Notes: generated from the sequence alone by a model not told the origin. Positions 9,816 through 18,223 are shown, counted from the first letter of the stretch. The stretch is 64,000 nt of DNA from Acidobacteriota bacterium (GCA_029861955.1 JAOTYK010000011.1:62001-126000); one strand, 5' to 3'. Numbers and translations: made by a program.

Positions 9816-10437
9816 GGCAGACCTCCTCGTGATGCCACCCCGGACCTCGGCGCTTGTCCTTTAGCACTTGTAGTTCACACAGGAAACGATCGGCAGCTTC
9901 CGGCCTGGGACGACGGGATCGAACGCTATGGGCACGTAACGAGATCAGGGAACCGACCGAGGGCTGGCGATCCTCCTTCTCCGTGATGCACAACAGCGCC
10001 GTCCCGTGATGTTTGGCCAGACCCGCCAGACGGGTCTGCACGGAAATCGGTAGACGGGGACGAGCGCCCAGATCCAGAAGCACCAGCCCGAAGGCCCCGC
10101 TACGCAGGACGTAGTCCGTCGCCCGGGCTGCCGCACGATCGTCCGGCGCCCAGACCACAGGCAGCCCTTCAAGATCGACACCGGCGCGTGCCGCGTCCGG
10201 CGGAAAGAAGACGCTCTGCCGATGACCGATCCAGACCACCGGCTCTGCCTGCCGCTGGGCCTCCAACACCAGTTGGAAGACAAGGGTCAGCGACGCCGTC
10301 GCCTGCCCACCGGAGATCTCCGCAAAACGACCGGTCAGGGCCGCCAGCTTCCACTCGGCAGGAACCTGGATCGCTTCCAGACCTCGGTGGACGGTAGACG
10401 GCAAGGTGGACGCCAAGACGGAGGGGCTAATACTCAC
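9793..10437 (-). CDS. imuA: ImuA-like RecA-fold protein of the mutasome
   Basis: This 214-aa protein is a short RecA/SulA-related ImuA. The region AALTGRFAEISGGQATASLTLVFQL is the RecA-type P-loop position but lacks the canonical GxxxxGKT, so ATP binding may be lost or altered. The core continues with VVWIGHRQSVFFPPDAARAGVD and a hydrophobic beta strand FGLVLLDLG. In characterised systems ImuA interacts with RecA and ImuB. The GTG start at 10437 overlaps the lexA stop by 11 nt, and its 3' end overlaps imuB, so translation of the three is coupled. Confidence 0.88.
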   Translation of the reverse strand: MSISPSVLASTLPSTVHRGLEAIQVPAEWKLAALTGRFAEISGGQATASLTLVFQLVLEAQRQAEPVVWIGHRQSVFFPPDAARAGVDLEGLPVVWAPDDRAAARATDYVLRSGAFGLVLLDLGARPRLPISVQTRLAGLAKHHGTALLCITEKEDRQPSVGSLISLRAHSVRSRRPRPEAADRFLCELQVLKDKRRGPGWHHEEVCRGPEGLL

Positions 10438-11056
10438 GTCGGATCTCCATCACCTTGCCCAGCACGACCACCGGCTCTGGGCCGGGAACGATCGGCTTGA
10501 ATCTTGGATTCTCCGGATGAAGCTCGACACGTCGTCCCCGCAACCGAAGACGCTTGACCGTCGCCTCTTCCCCCACCATGGCGACGACGATCTCGCCGGA
10601 CCGAGCCGTCGACTGGCGACGCACGATGGCGATATCGTCGGGAAGGATGCCGGCGTCGATCATGCTTTCTCCTTCCACACGCAACGCGAAGTAGTCCTCT
10701 CCAGAGAGGGGCGTGGTGTAGGTCTTGGTGTAAGACGAAGAGAGCGGCACAAACCCATCGGGATCTTCGATGGCCTCGGTCAGTGCACCGGCCTGTACAC
10801 GACCCAGTAGCGGTACCCACTGCAAAGGCGACGGTTCCCGGTCGGCAGGGAGTCGATAACCACGGGACTTGCCGGCTTGCTTGGTCAACCGACCGTCTGC
10901 CACCAGCCCCTCAAGATGTTCCCGCGCCGTCTGTACCGAACGGAACTTGAAAGCCTGTTGCACCTCACGGATCGTCGGTGGCTGTCCGGTCAGCAGCCGC
11001 TCTTGCAGAAAACGGTAGATCCGCTCCCGCGTCTGCCCTGCTGGAGTACGTCCCAT
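10427..11056 (-). CDS. lexA: LexA repressor, first gene of the mutasome operon
   Basis: LexA represses damage-response genes until RecA-stimulated self-cleavage. From ATG 11056 the protein is 209 aa. Residues 1-65 form the winged helix (TIREVQQAFKFRSVQTAREH). The cleavage bond is A89-G90 (VQAGA). The catalytic dyad is S131 in EGESMIDAGI and K168 in EEATVKRLRLRG. ATG 11056 is preferred because AGGAG lies 10 nt upstream and any longer start would run through the promoter and operator. It heads lexA-imuA-imuB-dnaE2, the cassette layout known from many bacteria. The genome may encode another LexA; that cannot be seen here. Confidence 0.95.
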   Translation of the reverse strand: MGRTPAGQTRERIYRFLQERLLTGQPPTIREVQQAFKFRSVQTAREHLEGLVADGRLTKQAGKSRGYRLPADREPSPLQWVPLLGRVQAGALTEAIEDPDGFVPLSSSYTKTYTTPLSGEDYFALRVEGESMIDAGILPDDIAIVRRQSTARSGEIVVAMVGEEATVKRLRLRGRRVELHPENPRFKPIVPGPEPVVVLGKVMEIRREY

Positions 11057-11091
11057 GACGGCGTCGCTCCTGTGATCTTGTTTCGACCCGA

Positions 11092-11111
11092 TACCATACA
11101 AATGTATGGTA
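11092..11111. promoter_or_regulatory. Perfect palindromic operator, probable LexA box
   Basis: TACCATACAAATGTATGGTA has perfect 9-bp arms around AA. It covers the -10 hexamer of the lexA promoter and lies 36-55 nt before the lexA start. It matches neither the CTGT-N8-ACAG nor the GAAC-N4-GTTC class. Its position and its gene argue strongly for LexA autoregulation. Confidence 0.75.
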
Positions 11112-11129
11112 AGACGCAAGACAAGTCAA
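11101..11129 (-). promoter_or_regulatory. lexA operon promoter
   Basis: On the minus strand TTGACT (11124-11129) is followed after 17 nt by TACATT (11101-11106), a good sigma-70-type pair. The -10 lies inside the palindromic operator, so repressor binding would block RNA polymerase directly. No other promoter is needed for the three downstream genes, all of which overlap or abut. Confidence 0.75.
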
Positions 11130-11158
11130 GAGCCCAAAATGTCGCACTCTTTCGTGGG

Positions 11159-11590
11159 CTACCGGTCGCTGTGGGCGACGAGCCGGCGCAGGGTCTGATC
11201 GTCCTCCGAGGAAGGCTTGAAGCCTCGTTGGATCAACCAGTTCCTCAGAGATTCGCGATCCGGATGGGTCGGGCGAACCACGTTATAGAGATAGTTCAAC
11301 TGCCGACCGTGGGCCTCCAGGGCCAGCTGTTCCATGATGAACGAACCGACTCCCCCCCGACGGCTCTCCGGATCCACGGCCAGCAGGACCTCCGCATCTC
11401 CCCAGACCGTGTCGAGCCAGCCGAAACCGACCGTCTTGCCGTCGGCCTCGACACGCCACCACTCGCCGGCCACCAACTCGCCGGGACTCTGGGGTGCCAT
11501 GGCGAAGATACCCTCGGCGGCGTCGCCGATCAGTCGCTGCTTGTCCGCGTCCCACTGGGCCGGCTCTTCATGAATCCACTGAAGTTTCAT
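11159..11590 (-). CDS. GNAT family N-acetyltransferase
   Basis: This 143-aa protein carries the GNAT acetyl-CoA-binding motif A (LLAVDPESRRGGVGSFIMEQL) with the R/Q-x-x-G-x-G/A signature as RRGGVG, and the strand before it (GFGWLDTVWGDAEVLLAV). C-terminal ESLRNWLIQRGFKP is the usual motif B region. The acceptor substrate is unknown. It follows DUF1820 by 10 nt on the same strand, with GAGGA before its ATG, so the two are likely one operon. It ends just upstream of the lexA promoter but is not controlled by it. Confidence 0.85.
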   Translation of the reverse strand: MKLQWIHEEPAQWDADKQRLIGDAAEGIFAMAPQSPGELVAGEWWRVEADGKTVGFGWLDTVWGDAEVLLAVDPESRRGGVGSFIMEQLALEAHGRQLNYLYNVVRPTHPDRESLRNWLIQRGFKPSSEDDQTLRRLVAHSDR

Positions 11591-11600
11591 CGATTAATCC

Positions 11601-11939
11601 TCAGCTCTTGGTGGGGTCCTGGGGGGTGTAAAGGGACGAAGGGAAGGAGGTCACGTTGTCGTCGCCCGTCTCCTTCTTTGAGATGCGAGCCGTCCCCCGT
11701 TTGGGGACCTGGTCAATACGAACGATGGCGTGCATCGGCACGAAGAACCGCTGCACTCCCTCGAACTCGGTCTTGAGTCGTTCTTCCGCCGGATCGACCA
11801 CCACCTGGGTCCGCTCGCCGAAGATCAGCCCCTCGATGCAGACGAACCCGAACAGATCGCCCTGGTGAACACTCTCGGCGAACACCTCGTAGGTCTCCCC
11901 ACGGTTGTGGAAAATGGCCCGGTAAATCGGCTCGCTCAT
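11601..11939 (-). CDS. DUF1820 family protein
   Basis: The 112-aa sequence matches the DUF1820 pattern as I know it: an N-terminal IYRAIFHNRGETYEVFAESV, then HQGDLFGFVCIEGLIFGE, then VVVDPAEERLKTEFEGVQR and a closing HAIVRIDQVPKRGTARI. DUF1820 proteins are small, cytoplasmic and of unknown function, found mostly in gamma-proteobacteria and some other Gram-negatives. The C-terminal 25 residues are a variable tail. It is the first gene of a two-gene unit with the GNAT gene. No function is claimed. Confidence 0.85.
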   Translation of the reverse strand: MSEPIYRAIFHNRGETYEVFAESVHQGDLFGFVCIEGLIFGERTQVVVDPAEERLKTEFEGVQRFFVPMHAIVRIDQVPKRGTARISKKETGDDNVTSFPSSLYTPQDPTKS

Positions 11940-12043
11940 AGACTCTCAGGATACCACCGGCCGAAACCCGGAAAACCCAGACAGAGGTTCTTTAACTCTT
12001 CCGGTCCGTCGGTTTAAATATCTTCGTTTCCTGCTAAAAAAGT

Positions 12044-12072
12044 TTGGCGCGATCCCGATTAGACGATATATT
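12044..12072 (+). promoter_or_regulatory. Promoter of the 48-aa RiPP-like gene
   Basis: TTGGCG (12044-12049) and TATATT (12067-12072) are separated by 17 nt, a strong sigma-70-type promoter in an AT-rich pocket. The expected start is near 12079, so the leader would be about 18 nt and hold little besides the ribosome site AAGGGA at 12085-12090. This makes the short gene likely to be expressed on its own. Confidence 0.65.
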
Positions 12073-12096
12073 AGGTCTATCGCTAAGGGAGTCGTG

Positions 12097-12243
12097 ATGA
12101 TCAAGAGTTATGAGACACCGTCGATCCGCACCCTGACCAGCAGTCAGGTTCTGGAAATCATGGGCCCGGCACAGGGTTACATGCAGGTGATCGACATCGA
12201 TCTCCAGAGCCCTGGCCTCCGTGAAGGGAAGATGACTCGCTAG
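12097..12243 (+). CDS. 48-aa small protein resembling a RiPP precursor leader
   Basis: The ORF begins MIKSYETPSIRTLTSSQVLE, continues IMGPAQGYMQVIDIDLQSPG and ends LREGKMTR. It has a good promoter, AAGGGA 6 nt before its ATG, and no overlap with neighbours, so it is probably a real gene. The N-terminal YxxPxI is the pattern that RRE domains recognise in lasso-type leaders, and it is followed by TLTSSQVLEIMGPAQG. I recall small Gram-negative proteins with this S-x-x-VLE-x-hydrophobic-GPAQ pattern, but cannot name a family. No modifying enzyme or protease dedicated to it lies next to it. It could instead be an unmodified small regulator. Confidence 0.6.
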   Translation: MIKSYETPSIRTLTSSQVLEIMGPAQGYMQVIDIDLQSPGLREGKMTR

Positions 12244-12340
12244 AGTCTCTCGTCCGCGCCTCGACCTCCAAATCTAATCCAATTCAGTCTGACGGGTCCA
12301 ATCGCTTGCGGGTTCTGCAGGTCCGGCGTAGTTTGGTTCG

Positions 12341-13156
12341 ATGACCAAGACGACCCAGACGATCCAAGCGCTGCTGCTCTTGCTGGCCAGTTCCCTGGCC
12401 ATCGCCGACGCCCCTCCCGGCTCGCCACCCGCCGACGCCGCCCGACTTGAAAGCGGGCTGGTCAGCCAGACCCTGAGCCCCGGAGACGGCGCGAGCCCCG
12501 AACAGCCCACCGACATCGTCGTCATCCGCTATCGCGCCTGGACCGAGAAGGGCGTGATGTTCGAGGAGGCCGGCTGGGACCGACCTCTCGGGTTGCCCCT
12601 GACCAGCGGCCTCGTCGGCTGGCAGGAAGGGGTCGCGCAGATGCAAGAGGGCGAGACGCGACGGCTCTGGATCCCCCAGGAGTTGGCCTTTGCCGGACTG
12701 ACGGGGAAACCCACCGGGACCGTGATCTACGACATCGAGTTGCTTCATGTGATCTCCAATCCCCCACCCTCACCTCATCGCGCGCCGCCGGAGGCGACGA
12801 CGACGCCAAGCGGTCTCAGCTGGCTTCGCCTGCGGGACGGCACCGGCGAGGAGGGACCCGGCCGGGAGTCGGTCGTCACCCTGCAACTCACCAGCTGGAC
12901 GACCAGCGGCAAGCTGGTCGAGAGTACCTACTTCGTCGGCAAGCCCTATCGTCGCGTCCTCGGCAGCGCCTATCTCGGCTTGCAAGAGATCGTTCCGGAC
13001 ATGAGTCCGGGGGAACAACGCCGACTCTGGCTACCCGCAGGACTCGCCTACTTCAGTTACAGCGGAAAGCCGAGGGGCCCGATGGTGTTCGATGTCGAGC
13101 TGGTCACGTTCCGCACGCCGGCGAAACGGACCACTCCCGGCCAGGGCCCACGCTAG
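12341..13156 (+). CDS. Secreted tandem FKBP-type peptidyl-prolyl isomerase
   Basis: The 271-aa protein has an N-terminal signal peptide (residues 1-22, ending SLAIADA) and two FKBP-like domains. Domain 1 (about 35-138) shows VVIRYRAWTEKGVMFEEAG, GLVGWQEGVAQMQEGETRRLWIP and GTVIYDIELLHVI. Domain 2 (about 155-258) repeats the pattern with VVTLQLTSWTTSGKLVEST, QEIVPDMSPGEQRRLWLPAGLAY and GPMVFDVELVTF. FKBPs catalyse proline isomerisation during folding; the signal peptide places this one in the envelope. Several aromatic pocket residues are altered, so one or both domains may act as chaperones only. It converges on the S9 peptidase with shared CTAG. Confidence 0.85.
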   Translation: MTKTTQTIQALLLLLASSLAIADAPPGSPPADAARLESGLVSQTLSPGDGASPEQPTDIVVIRYRAWTEKGVMFEEAGWDRPLGLPLTSGLVGWQEGVAQMQEGETRRLWIPQELAFAGLTGKPTGTVIYDIELLHVISNPPPSPHRAPPEATTTPSGLSWLRLRDGTGEEGPGRESVVTLQLTSWTTSGKLVESTYFVGKPYRRVLGSAYLGLQEIVPDMSPGEQRRLWLPAGLAYFSYSGKPRGPMVFDVELVTFRTPAKRTTPGQGPR

Positions 13157-15552
13157 TCTCGCTTCTTCGCGTGCTCGTCCAACCAGTCGATCATCTCCGC
13201 AAGAACATGCAGGATGGACTCCCGCCCACGATAGCCGTGACTCTCGTGGGGGAGCATCACCAGCCTCGCCGATCCGCCGTGTCCCTTGATCGCCTGGAAT
13301 AGACGTCGGGACTGCATGGGATAGGTCCCGGCGTTGTTGTCGGCCTCGCCGTGAATCAGCAATAGCGGTGCGTCGATCTTGTCGGCGTGCATGAATGGCG
13401 AGACGGCGAAGTACGTCTCGGGTGCCTCCCAGAGTGTCCGACGCTCGGACTGAAACCCGAACGGCGTCAGCGTCCGGTTGTAGGCCCCGCTCCGCGCGAT
13501 CCCCGCGGCGAAAAGATCGGAGTGGGCCAGCAGGTTTGCCGTCATGAATGCACCGTAGCTGTGGCCGGCAACCGCCACCCGCTCACGATCGGCCACACCC
13601 ATGGCGACGGCGGTCTCGATGGCAGCCTCGGCGGCCTGGACCAACTGCTCGATGAACGTGTCGTTCATGGTCTCGGCATTGCCAATGATCGGCATCGTCG
13701 CGCCGTCCATGATCGCGTACCCCTGGCTGAGGAGATGGAGATGCGAGGAGCCTTCGATACGCGTAAAGCGGGATGGACTACCGGTCACCTGCCCCGCGGT
13801 GCGGGCATCGTTAAACTCTCGCGGATAGGCCCACACCAGAAGCGGCAGTCGAGTGCCATCCTTGTAACCGGCGGGCAGATAGAGCGTCGCCGACAGGGGC
13901 ACCCCGTCCGCACGTTCGTACGTCACCAGCTGTTTTCGGACGCCGAGAAGCTCCGGTGCGGGATGTGGAATCGCGGTCAACGCGTTCCAGCGTTTTCCCC
14001 GAACGGTGCGCATTCGGAAGTTCGGGGGCGACTTCGGATCTTCGTGCCGAGTGATGAAGCGTGGCCGCTTCCCGTCGCCGACGATCTCGATCACCGCCTC
14101 GTAGCTATCCTCGGCGCTCTGCCACAACCGTTCACTCTTGAGCGTCTGAAGATGTTGCCGGTCGAGAAACGGTCGGTCACCCGAAGATGATGCCCCGGCA
14201 CCGGAGCGATAGATCCATCCGGCACGCTCCCGAATGACCCGCTTGCCACCCGGCCCATGCATCTTCATCAACCGCCCGGGATCTCCGTAGCGATCGCGAA
14301 CGCTACGATCCTCGATGACCACCGGCGAGGCGTCGGGATCGTCGAGGTGACGGACGGTGACACGAGTCCAGCGACGATCTCGGTCGTATTCGGTCGCGAC
14401 CACCCGATCGGCCGTGACGAAAAAATCCAGCCGCGTCGCCCGCTGAGGCAATCGGAACAGCGCACGGGGTTCCCCCTCGAAGGGCGCGTCCAGTCGATAC
14501 CAGGCATCGCGGAAATCGCTCTCGGCCTTCGGATCCCCGCCGTCGAGTGCCTGTGCCCAGAGGAGGGTTGCCGGTGCGGCGGGGAGCCAGCGGACATTTC
14601 GTCGCCCGGTATGGACGCCGCCAATCGGCACGCTCTCCTGGAGCGGGAGCGATTCGATCGTCGCGAGCTTCCGATCCTCGACCCGAAGCGCCTTCACGTC
14701 TCTCGCGAACTTCCACCAGGGCATCAGATACGAGTAAGGGGCCTTCAACGTGTTGAGCATCAACCAGCGACCGTCGGGCGAGGGGTCGAGATCGACATGA
14801 ATCGCCGGCTCGCCGTAGAGATCGACCTCGGCGGTCCGTTCGTCCGAGGAGAATCGCAACCGCGCACTCACACCACGGGCGTGATGCTCGAAGAGTGCGA
14901 CATCGTCGGGACCCGTCAGCAGATCCTGATAGGTCCGGAGGGGTGACGATTCCCCACGACTCTCCTGTATCACCGGACCCGTAAGGCCCTTGCCCGCCAC
15001 GGGTGTGGCCCCACGTTCGGTCGGAATCAAGACACACCACAGCGAACGGCTATCGGGGGCCCAGGCGAAATCGAAGAAGACCGTGTTCAGACGATCGCTC
15101 AGACGGAACGGCGTCGCTCCGCGGCTGGATCTCGAGATCCACAACTCAGTTCCCGATTCCGTCACCTGCGTGAATGCGAAGTGCCGGGAGTCGGGAGCCC
15201 AGACGACCGAGCCGATGCGCGGGTTGGATGGCAGCGACACGTCCCACCCCTCACCCGCCGGCAATGAGACAACCTCGATCGCACGATCGAACCGACTCCG
15301 ATACGCTCCGCCGACCATCGGATCGATCCTCGTCCCCGCCAGTCGCAACATCGGGCGAGCCAACTCGGCAACGGAAGGCAACGCGTCGCGATGGATCAGT
15401 AGCATCGTCTTGCCGTCGGGGCTGATCTTCTGCGTCGGCGACGGAGCCGCGTCCACGACCCTGACGACCTCGTCCGGTGGCAATCGATACCCGTCGGCGG
15501 AAACCGCACCCCAACCCAACGCAAGAACAAGACTGCAGATTACGATTCGCAT
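13153..15552 (-). CDS. S9 prolyl-oligopeptidase family serine peptidase (glutamyl-endopeptidase-like)
   Basis: From ATG 15552 the protein is 799 aa, with a signal peptide (MRIVICSLVLALGWGAVSA). An N-terminal beta-propeller region (WAPDSRHFAFTQV, WAPDSRSLWCVL repeats) precedes an alpha/beta-hydrolase domain. The catalytic serine is in VAGHSYGAFMTANLL, the aspartate in LLIHGEADNN and the histidine in PHESHGYRGRES. The stretch MDGATMPIIGNAETMNDTFI resembles the S9D glutamyl-peptidase group. It probably degrades peptides in the periplasm. Its start overlaps the antiporter by 13 nt, making it third in a TrkA/Usp-antiporter-peptidase operon. The frame stays open much further upstream, but that part belongs to the antiporter. 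Confidence 0.93.
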   Translation of the reverse strand: MRIVICSLVLALGWGAVSADGYRLPPDEVVRVVDAAPSPTQKISPDGKTMLLIHRDALPSVAELARPMLRLAGTRIDPMVGGAYRSRFDRAIEVVSLPAGEGWDVSLPSNPRIGSVVWAPDSRHFAFTQVTESGTELWISRSSRGATPFRLSDRLNTVFFDFAWAPDSRSLWCVLIPTERGATPVAGKGLTGPVIQESRGESSPLRTYQDLLTGPDDVALFEHHARGVSARLRFSSDERTAEVDLYGEPAIHVDLDPSPDGRWLMLNTLKAPYSYLMPWWKFARDVKALRVEDRKLATIESLPLQESVPIGGVHTGRRNVRWLPAAPATLLWAQALDGGDPKAESDFRDAWYRLDAPFEGEPRALFRLPQRATRLDFFVTADRVVATEYDRDRRWTRVTVRHLDDPDASPVVIEDRSVRDRYGDPGRLMKMHGPGGKRVIRERAGWIYRSGAGASSSGDRPFLDRQHLQTLKSERLWQSAEDSYEAVIEIVGDGKRPRFITRHEDPKSPPNFRMRTVRGKRWNALTAIPHPAPELLGVRKQLVTYERADGVPLSATLYLPAGYKDGTRLPLLVWAYPREFNDARTAGQVTGSPSRFTRIEGSSHLHLLSQGYAIMDGATMPIIGNAETMNDTFIEQLVQAAEAAIETAVAMGVADRERVAVAGHSYGAFMTANLLAHSDLFAAGIARSGAYNRTLTPFGFQSERRTLWEAPETYFAVSPFMHADKIDAPLLLIHGEADNNAGTYPMQSRRLFQAIKGHGGSARLVMLPHESHGYRGRESILHVLAEMIDWLDEHAKKRD

Positions 15553-16694
15553 GAAGCCTTTCGTGGGGCGATGAGCCCGAAGAGCGTCGGTGTCAGGGTC
15601 GCGGTCACGACCGCCAACAGGACGACCTGTGTTTCCAGTGCCGGATCCAGAAGGTTCAGCCGGGAGCCAAGCTTGGCCACGGCGATCACAAGACTGAGAC
15701 GGGCGGACAGGAGAATCCCGGCGGCGAGCACCTCTCTCGGGGATAGTCCCTTCAGGAACAGCGCGCACGATGCCAGTAGCTTTACCGCGATGGCGACCCC
15801 GATCAGCGACAGAGCCCCACGGAAGACCCCCGGTGTCATCAGCGCTTGCAGATCGAACTCGAGACCGACGTGGATGAAGAAGATCGGAATAAAGAAGCCG
15901 TAGGAGAAACCGGACAGCTTCCGATCGAGCGCGCCGCGATGTCGGAAGATCATCGCGAACGCGGTGCCGGCCAGGAACGCTCCGAGAATCGACTCCACAC
16001 CCAGCATGTGCGAGAGACCCACGAAGACGAACATCAAGGCCAGGCTGGCGCGGATGCCGATCTCCGAATTGTCCTCCTCGGAGAACAACCGTTCGAACCG
16101 ATCCGGGAACCACCACGCCAGACGCCGCAGGGACAACAGCAACACCGCCATCGTCGCGAACAACGCGGGGAATCGAAGGAGATTCCATCCGAGTCCGTTC
16201 TCGTGAACCATCGCAAGCAGCGTGGTCCCGATGAGGGTCAGGAAATCGCTGAGGATCGCGGCGATCAGGATCGTCTGACCCAGTGCCGTGGCGGTATGTC
16301 GCCCCTCGCGCAGCGTGGGTACGACCAGCCCAACGGACGTGGTCGCCAGGAGTAACGTCACGAAGGGCCCGTGCCCGAGGAGACGGGCACCCTTGTAGGC
16401 AAAGAAGAGTGTCAAGACGAAGACCAGCAGGCCGATGCCGATCTGTGAGCCACCCTGCCGCCGGAGTTCGTTGAAGTCGATCTCGAATCCCGATAGGAAC
16501 ATCAGCAACAGGAACCCAAGCTCCGCGAGAAACGCCATCTCCGGTGTTGCGTGGATCCAACCCAGGATCGACGGCCCGATGGCGATGCCGAACAGGATCT
16601 CCAGAACCACCGCCGGCAGCCGAAGACGGCTGGCCAATAACGGGAGGACGAATCCCGCCAGAGCGACGACGCTGATCGAAAGCGCGCCGTCCAT
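15540..16694 (-). CDS. CPA2-family cation:proton antiporter (KefB-like)
   Basis: This 384-aa integral membrane protein has the Na+/H+ exchanger fold with about 12 hydrophobic segments. It opens ALSISVVALAGFVLPLLASR and has LEILFGIAIGPSILGWI, LLLMFLSGFEIDFNELR and the broken-helix region ILSDFLTLIGTTLLAM. No TrkA-N domain is attached; instead the preceding gene supplies one in trans. The ATG at 16694 lies 3 nt past that gene's stop, so the two are probably made together and may form a regulated K+ or Na+ efflux unit. The conducted ion cannot be decided from sequence. Confidence 0.9.
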   Translation of the reverse strand: MDGALSISVVALAGFVLPLLASRLRLPAVVLEILFGIAIGPSILGWIHATPEMAFLAELGFLLLMFLSGFEIDFNELRRQGGSQIGIGLLVFVLTLFFAYKGARLLGHGPFVTLLLATTSVGLVVPTLREGRHTATALGQTILIAAILSDFLTLIGTTLLAMVHENGLGWNLLRFPALFATMAVLLLSLRRLAWWFPDRFERLFSEEDNSEIGIRASLALMFVFVGLSHMLGVESILGAFLAGTAFAMIFRHRGALDRKLSGFSYGFFIPIFFIHVGLEFDLQALMTPGVFRGALSLIGVAIAVKLLASCALFLKGLSPREVLAAGILLSARLSLVIAVAKLGSRLNLLDPALETQVVLLAVVTATLTPTLFGLIAPRKASCES

Positions 16695-16697
16695 CAA

Positions 16698-18140
16698 TCA
16701 GGCCGGAACAAGGAGTGCGGATGTCCGGGTCCGACCGGCGACCCAGCCACCGATCCCCACGGGGAGGACGAACAGGCGACGTCGGCTTCGGATCCCGAGA
16801 ACCACCAGGTCGGACTCATCGGCGGCCGCCGCCAGAAGCTTCACCGGATTGCCGCGGCGAATGGTGTGTTGCGCTCCGATTCCGTGGACGCCGGCCTCTT
16901 CTTCCATCCAACCGACCGCCGCCCGTGCCTCTCGCGGAGCCGCGGGACCGGCGATAAAGACCGGATCGACGGCGACCAGACCGTGCAGCTCGGCCTTTGA
17001 GAACCGCGCGATGTCGATGGCGACACGCATGGCCGCCCGACCGGCCTCGGTACGGCGGGCAGGCACCAGCAATTTTCGATACGGCTGCGTGCCACGGGAG
17101 ATGAGCACCGGTTTTCCCGTGCGTCGAATCAACTGCAGAGCGTGACGAACCTGCAGCATCCGGCCCGTGATGGATTGGGTGGCGTCTGGAATGACCAGCA
17201 CGCCTACACTCTCGCCGCCGGGGATCGAGGCCAGGGACGACGATGCGACGCCGTGCACGACCCGTGTCCGCAACTCGACACCCTCCGCGACCCGGGGTGC
17301 TCGATCGACGATCCGACGGATCTCGGCCGCTCGCTGTTCCTCGCGAACAGCCATCGCGTCCTGGTGGACCATCAAGAGGGATGATGCCCGTGTCGATCGA
17401 ACAAACTGCACGGCCTCGGCGAATGCGCCGTTGAGATCGTCTTCCCGGTCGACGGCCACGGCGATTCGCTTGCCGAAATCGAGGGGGAAGCGACTACGCC
17501 CCGCGGAGAATGTGCGGACGATCTCGGCGAAGTCTGAGCCGGCACCGACGACGGTGACCGAGTCCCCCGCCTCCATCACCGTTTCGCCGTGGGGGATGAT
17601 CAACTGATCGTGACGTAGGATCGCACCGACGATCCAACTGGCGGCGCGGAGATCCTTCAACTGTCGTCCACGCACCGGCGAGTCCGCCGCGATGCGAAAT
17701 TCGATCGCCTCGGCTCGACCATCCGCAAACGCGGTCGAAGACAACCGTCGTGTCTCGAGCCCCAGCTCCAGTCGGCGAGCGGCGAGGGCCTCGGGCGTAA
17801 CGAAATGCACGCCGAGATCGCGGAATCGATCCTCGTGTTCGACCTCGTTGACGATGGCCGCGACACGACGGATCGAGGCGTCGGCGGCCAGTCGGCAGAC
17901 CTCAAGATTGAGGTCGTCGTCGGTGCTTGCGGCGACGACTGCGTCGGCCTGTTCCAGCCCGGCGCGCTTCAGGACCACGCGACTGGAACCGTCGCCCTCG
18001 ATGGTCCGCACCTCGCGGATCTTGCCACAGGCCACGAGCCTGGACGATGACTCGTCCACGACCGTCACGACCCAGCGCTCACCCAGTCGGCGTAGCAGCT
18101 GGCGAGCTACGCCACCGCCTCCGACGACGATCGCTTTCAT
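16698..18140 (-). CDS. TrkA-N/TrkA-C protein with C-terminal universal-stress-like domains
   Basis: The 480-aa cytoplasmic protein begins with a Rossmann TrkA-N domain (KAIVVGGGGVARQLLRRLGE, residues 2-21; VVDESSSRLVACGK; DAVVAASTDDDLN). A TrkA-C domain follows (about 135-205: AIEFRIAADSPVRGRQLKDL, GDSVTVVGAG). Residues about 210-480 hold two Usp-like segments, the second ending with DLVVLGIRSRRRLFVLPVG. ATG 18140 is chosen for the GGGGGA just upstream; a TTG 15 nt earlier is less likely. NAD(H)-sensing TrkA domains gate K+ transporters and antiporters, so it most likely regulates the antiporter made from the next gene. The Usp fusion could add nucleotide sensing. Confidence 0.88.
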   Translation of the reverse strand: MKAIVVGGGGVARQLLRRLGERWVVTVVDESSSRLVACGKIREVRTIEGDGSSRVVLKRAGLEQADAVVAASTDDDLNLEVCRLAADASIRRVAAIVNEVEHEDRFRDLGVHFVTPEALAARRLELGLETRRLSSTAFADGRAEAIEFRIAADSPVRGRQLKDLRAASWIVGAILRHDQLIIPHGETVMEAGDSVTVVGAGSDFAEIVRTFSAGRSRFPLDFGKRIAVAVDREDDLNGAFAEAVQFVRSTRASSLLMVHQDAMAVREEQRAAEIRRIVDRAPRVAEGVELRTRVVHGVASSSLASIPGGESVGVLVIPDATQSITGRMLQVRHALQLIRRTGKPVLISRGTQPYRKLLVPARRTEAGRAAMRVAIDIARFSKAELHGLVAVDPVFIAGPAAPREARAAVGWMEEEAGVHGIGAQHTIRRGNPVKLLAAAADESDLVVLGIRSRRRLFVLPVGIGGWVAGRTRTSALLVPA

Positions 18141-18223
18141 CGATCCCCCAAACAAGCCAACGCGGCCATGCTAACAGGAATCTTTCCGTCGTTGGCGGGC
18201 GGATCTTCGGGATTCTCGCCGAT

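Noticed and set aside
10437-11119. A longer LexA beginning at 11119
   Set aside because: It would translate through the promoter and palindromic operator; ATG 11056 has a ribosome site and the normal LexA N-terminus.
13153-16560. A single 1135-codon frame spanning the S9 peptidase and more
   Set aside because: The N-terminal part is the antiporter gene read in another frame. A signal peptide begins at ATG 15552 and family similarity starts there.
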